Shown here: in pieces, positions 1 through 6,187 of the stretch
How the letters are laid out: each line of letters begins with the position of its first letter
Numbering within the stretch: position 1 is the first letter of the stretch
Assembly (NCBI GenBank): GCA_051745935.1
Contig: JBNJEM010000121.1
Coordinates: forward strand, 1 to 14,690
Direction: 5' to 3'
DNA from: JBNJEM01 sp051745935
GTDB lineage: Bacteria > Planctomycetota > Planctomycetia > Pirellulales > Pirellulaceae
Length of the DNA: 14,690 bases
Made by a program: the position numbers and the translations under genes
Notes under the pieces: model-generated
Databases searched by the model: none
Seen by the model: the letters and a program-made list of their open reading frames with translations, nothing else
Told to the model about the DNA's origin: nothing

Positions 1-3000
1 CGAGTTTGCCACGCGGTGCCGCAACGGGGAAAGTCCTTCCGTTTTCGAATACATCTCGCAATACCCGGAGTATGCGGAGCAGATTCAGCAATTGTTTCCC
101 GCGCTCGCCACGATGGAGCGGTTTTGCGCGGCGGAAAAGAGTGTGCGGGAGGCCGTGCTCAGGCGGGCCACGCCCCCTGACATTCCCGATCAGCTTGGCG
201 ATTTCGACATTATCCGGGAAATCGGACGCGGGGGCATGGGCGTCGTGTACGAGGCGGAGCAGCGGTCGCTTGCCCGACGCGTGGCGGTGAAAGTCCTGCC
301 TCAACACGTGCTGCTTGAAGAGAAGCATCGAGAACAGTTTCAGCGCGAGGCGCAAACGGCGGCCAAACTGCGGCATACTGGGATCGTGCCGGTTTTCGGA
401 GTGGGTGAACAGGATGGGCTGCGCTACTATGTCATGCCGCTGGTTCGAGGCGTGGGACTCGACGACATTGTCAAGGAACTATACTTCAGGCAGTCGGATT
501 TGTCCGGGTGGAAAGCTGCTCGACGCAAGCCGTCCTCCCGCTGGTCGGACTCGCGGCGGACCAAGTCATCCGCGACCGGTATACGTGGCGGCCATCGTTC
601 ACTGGCGCCCCGTGGGGACGGGAAAGCGACCGATGAACGGAGGGCCGACCAAGATCTCTCGGGGATTGTAAGAACCCTGACGGCGAGGAAGTTCCCCGCC
701 GGTCAATCTCACGCCAGTGACAGGCAGCGTGACGCGTCCCGCCGCGAGGGGAAGGCGGCGTGGTGGGCTGCCGTAGCGCGGTTAGGGCTTCAGGCCGCCG
801 AAGCTTTGGAATACGCCCATCTCCAAGGTACCTTGCATCGGGACGTCAAGCCGGGAAACCTGCTGGTGGATGAAGAGGGGAACGCCTGTTTGGCCGATTT
901 CGGTTTGGCTCGAGTCATTACTCCGGTCGCGGATGACTTTCTCCGCCGCGAGTCCGACCAGCGGGAGGACGGCTTGCGTCGAGCAGCTTTCCAGCCGGAA
1001 AAATCCAACCGCTTGAAATATACTCCGACCGCGCGACAGGGTGAGGGTGACAAAGAAATCGTCGGCACGCCGCGGTACATGGCCCCCGAGCAGTCGCGAG
1101 GTCATGCGGACGCTCGCAGCGACCTCTACGGGCTCGGCATGACCTTGCACGAGTTGCTGGACGCCTCGCACGGGGAATTCTCCGCCGTGAGCCCGACCGA
1201 TGGCAAGGCGGATTGCACTGAGCGCCCATGCCACCGGGAGAATCCAAGCGGCGACGGTAAGACCCGCCAGCCAACATGCGGCGGTTGTGGCAGCGAGGGG
1301 GAGGCGGGAAGACAACCGGTTCGGCCGTGGAACCTGACACGTATCGGGAATAAAATGCTCGGCGGCGAGTCCAACCAAAGGAAGGATGGAGGTGCTCCAT
1401 CGGATGTCCCGTTGAAAAACGCCATCCGGCAGCGCTATCGCCGATCGATCCCGCGGGATTTGCAGGCGATTGTGTTCAAGTGTCTGGCTTCCGAGCCGTC
1501 GCGGCGGTACCAAACGGCGACCGCCCTCGCGGCCGACCTGCGACGTTTTCTGGAGGACAAACCCATTCGCGCGCGGCGGGCTTCTTGGGTGGAAACGGCG
1601 TGGCGATGGTGCCGGCGCAATGCGGCTCTGGCAACGGTCTCGGCCTTGGCCACCGTGCTGGTCGTGGCGTTCGCGGCAACGGCTGTCGTGGGCCACTTTC
1701 GCACTCGCACCGCGTATGCCCAAACCCGGCAGGCCCTTACGCGGGCCGAAGCCACGTCCGGCGTGGCACTCGAGGCACTCGAAGACCTTTACTTGCAGTT
1801 GTCTCCGGAGCGTGTCTGGATCCACTGCGATACCGATCCCACTGGTCAGGCATGTGCTTGCATGGGGCTTCGTTCAGGCCGTCCGGCAACCTCCACGCAT
1901 TATGTTCAGGTACAACCGTCCGAGCAAACGGCGGTGCTGTTGGAAAACCTGCTGGTCTTCTACAATCGGCTGGCGGAGCAGGTCGGTGACGATGCCCAAA
2001 TCATGCTCGAATCGGCGGTGGCGACGCGGCGGGTGGGAAACATTCGCGAACGGCTGGGACGGATTGATCGGGCGGAACGGGAGTATCTGAAAGCAGCAGA
2101 GAAACTTCAGGAACTCGGTGCCGGCGCGGCCACGGATCTGGCGGTTTGGATCGAACTGGCCCGGAGTTACAACGAAGTAGGGAACGTGCGGTCGGCGCGG
2201 TTCGAACCGGAAGGGGCCTATCGAGCGCATCAAAAGGCGCTGGAGGCACTGGAATCGGCCAACGCCACCGCGCCGCTTCCCGAGGAGTACCGCTACGAAC
2301 TGGCTCGCACCTACTTTTTTCTGGGCAGCAAATACATCCGTCGCTCGACGAACCAACAGTGGCGCGGCGTGGCACCCTCTCCTGAAGAATCGGCGGCGCC
2401 CGCGGGGCCAGACAACCAATACAGGCGGCAGGCCATTGATCTGCTCGAAGAGCTGACGCGGGTGAATCCCGAGGCGGCGGACTATCGCTTTCTGCTGGCA
2501 CTCTGCTATCGCCCGTTGGGCCTCGGTCCAGAGTTGGAAAGACAGCCATCCGCGTCACGTAATCGTGAACGATCGTTGGAGATTCTGGAAGCCTTAAGGG
2601 CGGAATATCCCCAGGTGGCCGATTACCGGTACGAATTGGCCGCCACCTACGCCTGGGTGCACGTGGGCCTTTTCCCGTGGCAGGGGCATTCCACGGCCGT
2701 GGCGAAGGCGGAAGACGGACTGCGTAAAGCGTTAGAGGAAGCCCGCTGGTTGGTTGATCACAATCCCACCATTCCCAGCTACGTTCGCTGCCAAGCTTTG
2801 ATCCTTGCCAAACTCGGAACGGTCTGCTGCGAAACGAACCGTCTCATGGAAGCCACTGGTTTTTTCGAGCGAGCTTTACAAACTCAGATCGATCTCGTGC
2901 GGAGATTTCCGCACCTGCCGGCTCACGACCGCGTGCTGCTCGAATTCTTTCGCCTCCGGCTCGCGACGGTATATGGCCGGCAACGCCCTGCTTCGGATGT

Positions 3001-3169
3001 CACGGCGCCCTCGAACAATCCGCGCCGGTTGCTGAACACATGCGTGCGGAATCTGAGAAGCCTGACCAGCGAGCCGGCGGTGGCCAACGACCGGCTGGCG
3101 TCGAGTACGTTGCGCGTCGCGCGGACGGCGTTGAGTTGGAGTACGGAAAACCCGGCCCGGGTACGCTGA
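1..3169 (+). CDS. Ser/Thr protein kinase with membrane segment and TPR-like C-terminal half (5' end outside window)
   Basis: Hanks-type protein kinase that would phosphorylate Ser/Thr on unknown partners from the cytoplasmic face of the membrane. The frame is open from nt 2 without a start, and its first residues (EFATRCRNGESPSVFEYI...) resemble the N-terminal extension of planctomycete kinases, so the true start is upstream; the TTG at 92 and ATG at 113 are not needed. Visible kinase motifs: glycine loop GRGGMGVVYE (from about 224), AVK lysine (290-292), HRDVKPGNLL (836 on), DFG (896-904), GTPRYMAPEQ (1064 on), SDLYGLG, and the subdomain XI region IPRDLQAIVFKCL. A hydrophobic stretch (about 1622-1690, ALATVSALATVLVVAFAATAVVG) is one membrane span. 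The rest, to 3169, is helical and TPR-like (for example RIDRAEREYLKAAEKL). Odd: three loops carry repeat-derived insertions, including a 34-residue one between DFG and APE. All catalytic residues remain, so I call it intact, with activity unproven. It stands alone, with a repeat-filled gap downstream. Confidence 0.93.
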   Translation, partial: EFATRCRNGESPSVFEYISQYPEYAEQIQQLFPALATMERFCAAEKSVREAVLRRATPPDIPDQLGDFDIIREIGRGGMGVVYEAEQRSLARRVAVKVLPQHVLLEEKHREQFQREAQTAAKLRHTGIVPVFGVGEQDGLRYYVMPLVRGVGLDDIVKELYFRQSDLSGWKAARRKPSSRWSDSRRTKSSATGIRGGHRSLAPRGDGKATDERRADQDLSGIVRTLTARKFPAGQSHASDRQRDASRREGKAAWWAAVARLGLQAAEALEYAHLQGTLHRDVKPGNLLVDEEGNACLADFGLARVITPVADDFLRRESDQREDGLRRAAFQPEKSNRLKYTPTARQGEGDKEIVGTPRYMAPEQSRGHADARSDLYGLGMTLHELLDASHGEFSAVSPTDGKADCTERPCHRENPSGDGKTRQPTCGGCGSEGEAGRQPVRPWNLTRIGNKMLGGESNQRKDGGAPSDVPLKNAIRQRYRRSIPRDLQAIVFKCLASEPSRRYQTATALAADLRRFLEDKPIRARRASWVETAWRWCRRNAALATVSALATVLVVAFAATAVVGHFRTRTAYAQTRQALTRAEATSGVALEALEDLYLQLSPERVWIHCDTDPTGQACACMGLRSGRPATSTHYVQVQPSEQTAVLLENLLVFYNRLAEQVGDDAQIMLESAVATRRVGNIRERLGRIDRAEREYLKAAEKLQELGAGAATDLAVWIELARSYNEVGNVRSARFEPEGAYRAHQKALEALESANATAPLPEEYRYELARTYFFLGSKYIRRSTNQQWRGVAPSPEESAAPAGPDNQYRRQAIDLLEELTRVNPEAADYRFLLALCYRPLGLGPELERQPSASRNRERSLEILEALRAEYPQVADYRYELAATYAWVHVGLFPWQGHSTAVAKAEDGLRKALEEARWLVDHNPTIPSYVRCQALILAKLGTVCCETNRLMEATGFFERALQTQIDLVRRFPHLPAHDRVLLEFFRLRLATVYGRQRPASDVTAPSNNPRRLLNTCVRNLRSLTSEPAVANDRLASSTLRVARTALSWSTENPARVR
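480..581 (-). repeat. Copy A of a ~100-nt dispersed repeat, inside the kinase gene
   Basis: The conserved core is 480-579, in reverse orientation to copies B and E, which it matches at nearly every position over 100 nt. It adds residues such as GWKAARRKPSSRWSDSRR to the kinase, after DDIVKEL and before the ALEYAH/HRD region, where planctomycete kinases usually have a variable linker. TATA flanks both ends (480-483 and 580-583). Removing 102 nt (480-581) keeps the reading frame, while removing 100 nt would lead to a TAA at 669-671. This orientation of the element has no stop codon in any of three frames. Confidence 0.88.
923..1022 (+). repeat. Copy B of the ~100-nt repeat, inserted in the kinase activation loop
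   Basis: A 100-nt core beginning CCGGTCGCGG and ending GAAATATA, nearly identical to copy E (4145-4244) and to the reverse complement of copy A. It is bracketed by the 7-nt direct repeat TACTCCG at 919-925 and 1021-1027. Removing one 102-nt period restores a continuous activation loop reading RVITPTARQGEGDKEIVGTPRYM. The inserted residues are VADDFLRRESDQREDGLRR and onward, 34 in all. Within the element TCGCGG and CCGCGA can pair to form a small hairpin. Confidence 0.9.
1162..1258 (+). repeat. Copy C: diverged relative of the ~100-nt repeat in the kinase gene
   Basis: From about 1178 to 1252 this segment aligns without gaps to the plus orientation of copies B and E at roughly two thirds identity by eye. 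Shared anchors are CTCCGCCG-GAG-CCGACC, a central GG-GG--TGC tract, and the right-hand CCGG-A-AATCCAA. The outer limits are approximate. It lies in the kinase loop after GMTLHELL, where most relatives have a short D-P-rich stretch, and it stays in frame. An independent repeat family with a similar motif is possible. Confidence 0.55.
1340..1420 (+). repeat. Copy D: second diverged relative of the repeat in the same kinase loop
   Basis: The stretch 1358-1389 (CTCGGCGGCGAGTCCAACCA onward) matches the corresponding part of copies B and E at about 25 of 32 positions, then similarity fades to an A-rich end near 1420. Together with copy C it makes up most of a ~240-nt expansion between GMTLHELL and NAIRQRYRRSIPRDL. 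Boundaries are uncertain, and it may represent a separate subfamily. Confidence 0.45.
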
Positions 3170-3276
3170 TGCGTTGCGACCCAAAAGGCGTTTCGGGAAA
3201 ACTCCGACCGGCTGTTGACTCCCGCGAACCGCATTGTCCGCGCGGAAGTTGCGATGTAGAGTAAGGATCGGTAAAG

Positions 3277-3512
3277 GTAACCGTTCACGGGCAAGAGACC
3301 AATATCCACGGACGTTCGCACTTCCGTTGCACAGCTTGAAAAAGGGCTTTGCCGGGTGTAAATGCCACGGGCTTGTCCCGTGGTCCGTTACGTTCCACGC
3401 TACCGACAGGGAGGAGTGGTGTGTCTGACCGGTTTGTAGCGGCGAGCGTGAACCACCACGGGACAAGCCCGTGGCATCCATCCGGGCCTTGCGCGTCCAG
3501 GCCGTGCGGCGG
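3277..3512. repeat. Long composite hairpin repeat, copy 1 (REP/BIME-like)
   Basis: About 235 nt that recur in the same orientation at 12918-13152, with no indel across 3362-3477. The core has two 23-nt arms, 3362-3384 and 3455-3477, that are perfect reverse complements. Each arm is itself a mini-hairpin (CCACGGG-CTTGT-CCCGTGG). Upstream lies another imperfect hairpin (GGACGT-TCGC-ACTTCC) near 3310-3325. Short frames inside give peptides such as NHHGTSPWH on both strands; these are repeat translations, not genes. It fills the gap between the kinase stop and the Uma2 gene. The rest of the gap (3170-3276) shows nothing else I recognise. Confidence 0.85.
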
Positions 3513-3540
3513 AACGACGGAACATGCCACGAGTTTTTTC

Positions 3541-3549
3541 GAGGAGGGA
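3541..3549 (+). promoter_or_regulatory. Ribosome binding site setting the GTG start of the Uma2 gene
   Basis: A purine-rich GAGGAGGGA lies 5 nt before the GTG at 3555. No comparable site precedes the upstream in-frame ATG at 3471, which lies within the repeat. Confidence 0.7.
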
Positions 3550-3554
3550 GAATT

Positions 3555-4106
3555 GTGTCAACCAAACTTCCACCCATCAGCACCGCGGATCAACTGCTGG
3601 CTGCCTCCAAAGATCTGAATTCATGGGAGCTGGTGCGAGGAGAGTTGGTTATGATGACGCCTTCCGGGTTCCAGCACGGACGGATCGAGAATCGAATCCA
3701 GACCCTGCTGAGTTCGTTTGTCCTGTCAATGGACCTAGGGGAAATCACTCCTGGAGACACCGGCTTCTGGCTCGAGAAAAACCCCGATACCGTGCGGGCG
3801 CCGGACGTCGCCTTTGTCCGCAAGGATCGAATCCCGGACTCCGTCACGGGTTTTTTTCCCGGGCCGCCTGATTTATCCGTCGAGATTCGCTCGCCGAACG
3901 ACTGCCCAAAAGAGTTTTCGGCCCGGATTGAGGACCAGCTTCGACTCGGCGTTCAGGTGGTGTGGGACGTGGATCCTCAAAAGCGAACGGTGACCATTCA
4001 CCGCCCAGGGGCCAAACCTCAAGTCTTTTCTGAAAACGACACACTCGCCGAATCCGCTCTGTTGCCAGGCTTTGAGGTGACCGTCAAGCAGTTCTTTCCC
4101 CCTTGA
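3555..4106 (+). CDS. Uma2-family (DUF820) putative restriction-endonuclease-fold protein
   Basis: A 183-residue protein of the Uma2/DUF820 family, predicted PD-(D/E)xK-fold nucleases that are abundant in cyanobacteria and planctomycetes; their biological role is mostly unknown. Family features: the N-terminal WELVRGELVMMTPSG (E30), APDVAFVRKDRI (D84), the core strand PDLSVEIRSPND (E110), a helix, GVQVVWDVDPQKRTVTIHRP, and a closing LPGFEVTVKQFF. Length fits the family. The GTG at 3555 is chosen because a strong GAGGAGGGA precedes it and MSTKLPPISTADQLL starts at the usual place; the longer frame from 3471 runs through repeat DNA. It stands alone between repeats. The family is confident, nuclease activity is not shown. 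Confidence 0.87.
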   Translation: MSTKLPPISTADQLLAASKDLNSWELVRGELVMMTPSGFQHGRIENRIQTLLSSFVLSMDLGEITPGDTGFWLEKNPDTVRAPDVAFVRKDRIPDSVTGFFPGPPDLSVEIRSPNDCPKEFSARIEDQLRLGVQVVWDVDPQKRTVTIHRPGAKPQVFSENDTLAESALLPGFEVTVKQFFPP

Positions 4107-4144
4107 ACAGTCGTGCCGCGGCGAACTCCCCACGGGCCGTTGTA

Positions 4145-4244
4145 CCGGTCGCGGATGACTTTCTCCGCCGCGAGTCCGACCAACGGGAGGACGGCTTGCG
4201 TCGAGCAGCTTTCCACCCGGAAGAATCCAACCGCCTGAAATATA
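4145..4244 (+). repeat. Copy E of the ~100-nt repeat, intergenic
   Basis: A full-length core (CCGGTCGCGG to GAAATATA), close to identical to copy B. It lies 38 nt after the Uma2 stop and 13 nt beyond the stop codon of the minus-strand DUF1559 remnant. It serves as the intergenic reference that fixes the ends of copies A and B. Read on the minus strand it is open in all three frames; on the plus strand only one frame is open, the one copy B uses. Confidence 0.9.
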
Positions 4245-4257
4245 ATCGCGGCCACTC

Positions 4258-4428
4258 TCAGGGGACGGAGACCACTTCACCTCCGTGTCGCGTTGCCAGG
4301 GCTTGCCAAACCTTCAACTCGATGCTGTCGTTGAACGATCGAACCGATCCGTCCATGAGCAGCCCGTTGACAAGACCGCCGGCATGGTAACTGCGAGACG
4401 TAATAGCTGCGAAAGTCAGGCCTGGGCA
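4258..4428 (-). pseudogene. C-terminal remnant of a DUF1559 (type II secretion-like pilin) gene
   Basis: The minus strand encodes PGLTFAAITSRSYHAGGLVN, then GLLMDGSVRSFNDSIELKVW and QALATRHGGEVVSVP, followed by TGA. This is the conserved tail of DUF1559 proteins, a planctomycete-expanded family with an N-terminal prepilin-like helix and a C-terminal H-x-G-G...DGSVRF motif. The frame extends to an ATG at 4473, but residues before PGLTF are not family-like, and the ~250 upstream residues and prepilin segment are absent. The upstream part has therefore been lost, and the oppositely oriented glycosidase gene now begins there. The rest of the 4107-4530 gap holds copy E and nothing else recognised. 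Confidence 0.75.
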
Positions 4429-4530
4429 TGGCCAGCCTGATATGACCCGTCTGCCGTAACTGGCTGAATGCATCCGGAATTGATGATTCTCTTCAGCTCG
4501 GGCATCCCCAAGCTTCGATTGGAGTCCACG

Positions 4531-5727
4531 ATGAACACTCTTTCACAAATCGCTCGTTTTGTCGCGTGGTTCATGCTGCTGGGCATGAGCCTCCCTTGCG
4601 ACGCTCAAGACCCCCGAAATGCCGAAGTCGCCGAACCTCCCGAATTGGAATGGATCCGTCCGAGCAGCGATGGCACCCATTTCGTGCTGGAGCAATCGGG
4701 CAGGCCGTTTGTGGCGTGGGGTGTCAATTACGACCACGATGGGGAAGGCCGGCTGCTGGAAGACTATTGGGCTTGCGAGTGGGAAACGATCGTGGAGGAT
4801 TTTTCCGAAATCAAAGCGTTGGGCGCGAACGTCGTCCGGATCCACTTGCAGCTGGGCAAATTCATGCGTAAACCCGACAAAGCCAACCGGAAAAACCTGT
4901 GCCGCTTGGGTCGGCTTGTTCGCTTGGCCGAAGATAATGGACTCTACCTCGACGTGACCGGGTTGGGCTGCTATCACAAGCAGGATACGCCTCGATGGTA
5001 CGAGAAGCTAGACGAAGGGGCGCGTTGGGACGTGCAAGCGCGGTTTTGGATGGAAATCGCCGAGGTATGCAAATCCAGTCCCGCCATCTTCTGCTACGAC
5101 CTGATGAACGAACCGATTCTGCCCGGCAAGAACAAGGTGGAGTCGGAATGGTTGACGGGTGAACTTGGGGGGAAGTTTTTCGTGCAGCGCATCTCGCTCG
5201 ATCTAGCCGGTCGCACTCGCAAGGAAGTGGCCAAGCGTTGGGTGGCCAAACTCTCATCGGCGATCCGAGACGTCGATTCCCGCCATATGATCACCGTGGG
5301 CGTGATCCCCTGGGCCTTGGTCTTCGAAGGCGCTCAGCCTCTGTTTCACGATCCGGACGTGGGCGAACCGCTAGATTTCGTCGCGGTGCATTTCTATCCG
5401 CGCAAGAACAAAGTGGATGAAGCGTTGGCCGCGCTCAAGGTGTACGAAGTCGGAAAACCGTTGGTCGTTGAAGAGACGTTTCCGCTGCGGTGCGGGATTG
5501 ACGAGCTGGAGGATTTCATCGCAAGGTCGCGAGCGATCGCTGACGGTTGGATCAGCTTTTATTGGGGAGAGACGATTGAAGAAAACCAGCGGAAAGGGGA
5601 CCTGAAAGGCAGCATCATGGCCCGCTGGCTGCGGCGATTTCGGGCGCTAGCGCCCCAAGCAGGTGAGAGTGCGCGATCCGAGTGTTCGGAATCCATGAGA
5701 CCGAAAGGACCGAAGCAACGCGAATGA
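4531..5727 (+). CDS. Secreted clan GH-A glycoside hydrolase (GH5-like/cellulase fold)
   Basis: A 398-residue exported glycosidase predicted to use a retaining double-displacement mechanism on a beta-linked polysaccharide or oligosaccharide; the substrate cannot be read from sequence. A signal peptide is visible (MNTLSQIARFVAWFMLLGMS, cleavage near CDA-QD). The TIM-barrel features follow in order: PFVAWGVNYDHDG, LGANVVRIHLQLGKF, the acid/base in CYDLMNEPI (E194), DFVAVHFYPRKN, the nucleophile region KPLVVEETFPL (E314 or E315), and WISFYWGE. The ATG at 4531 is preferred over the frame start at 4468 because GGAG sits 6 nt before it and the signal peptide follows directly. The C-terminal ~25 residues are low-complexity. 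It is convergent with the sulfatase block. Clan confident, family number less so. Confidence 0.85.
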   Translation: MNTLSQIARFVAWFMLLGMSLPCDAQDPRNAEVAEPPELEWIRPSSDGTHFVLEQSGRPFVAWGVNYDHDGEGRLLEDYWACEWETIVEDFSEIKALGANVVRIHLQLGKFMRKPDKANRKNLCRLGRLVRLAEDNGLYLDVTGLGCYHKQDTPRWYEKLDEGARWDVQARFWMEIAEVCKSSPAIFCYDLMNEPILPGKNKVESEWLTGELGGKFFVQRISLDLAGRTRKEVAKRWVAKLSSAIRDVDSRHMITVGVIPWALVFEGAQPLFHDPDVGEPLDFVAVHFYPRKNKVDEALAALKVYEVGKPLVVEETFPLRCGIDELEDFIARSRAIADGWISFYWGETIEENQRKGDLKGSIMARWLRRFRALAPQAGESARSECSESMRPKGPKQRE

Positions 5728-5817
5728 CAGACGATGACGGTCGGTGTCGCGCGGGGCGGAAATGCTGTTGCGAAAGAGGTGACACTTTAGCCGTTCGAAG
5801 TTGGTCTTTCCTTTGAA

Positions 5818-5962
5818 GTAGGACGGGTCTCCAGGCCCGTCTGTTGGCGTGCGAAACCGACTTTGATTCACTGTCTGCGAAGTTCACGAAACGTGAAGTC
5901 TGCAAACATCCGCAAGATGACCATTTTCCACTGTGATAGACGGGCCTGGAGACCCGTCCTAC
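5818..5962. repeat. REP-pair element with 25-nt perfect inverted arms between convergent genes
   Basis: The arms 5818-5842 and 5938-5962 are exact reverse complements (GTAGGACGGGTCTCCAGG... and its mirror). Each arm is itself a hairpin with a GACGGG/CCCGTC stem. Midway lies a third hairpin, TTCACG-AAA-CGTGAA (5883-5897). It lies between the stop of the glycosidase (5727) and that of the sulfatase (6188), so it may end transcription from both sides. Its architecture parallels the 3277 and 12918 repeats but the sequence is unrelated. The rest of 5728-6187 contains no gene that I can support. Confidence 0.85.
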
Positions 5963-6111
5963 GCATTCCTTTTTGCAACGTTGGGGTAGAATCAGGAGGT
6001 CTGATGCCAGCCCTGGTATCACGTTTTGGGATCAGGCCCCGTCCAGCAGCTTACATTTCACACGGGAAGGAACGACAGGAAGCTTCGACCACAGGAAGGT
6101 TTTACAGCCCG

Positions 6112-6180
6112 TAACAAAACCGAGCTCTCGCTTCCCAAACAAAACCCCTTGAATTATGGGGCATGTGCGTGGTTTTGTTA
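6112..6180 (-). terminator. Possible terminator-like inverted repeat after the sulfatase
   Basis: TAACAAAACC (6112-6121) and GGTTTTGTTA (6171-6180) are perfect 10-nt inverted repeats, with a CCCC...GGGG pair nested between them. The structure starts just past the sulfatase stop at 6188. The long loop and lack of a clean U-tract make this a weak terminator call. Confidence 0.35.
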
Positions 6181-6187
6181 TGGGGTC

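Noticed and set aside
782..1825. Long minus-strand open frame (347 codons) opposite the kinase
   Set aside because: It is antisense to conserved kinase motifs and its length comes largely from the repeat insertions being stop-free on that strand; no recognisable family.
92..3169. Reading the kinase as a frameshifted or dead pseudogene because of its odd loops
   Set aside because: The frame is continuous for over 1000 codons, all catalytic motifs are intact, and the odd loops are explained by in-frame repeat insertions.
2923..3583. Minus-strand frames at the kinase 3' end
   Set aside because: They extend into the repeat, match no family, and oppose well-formed coding sequence.
3234..3618. 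Several short open frames on both strands within the composite repeat
   Set aside because: They translate the inverted repeat itself; the same peptides reappear at 12868-13224, and none has a credible start site.
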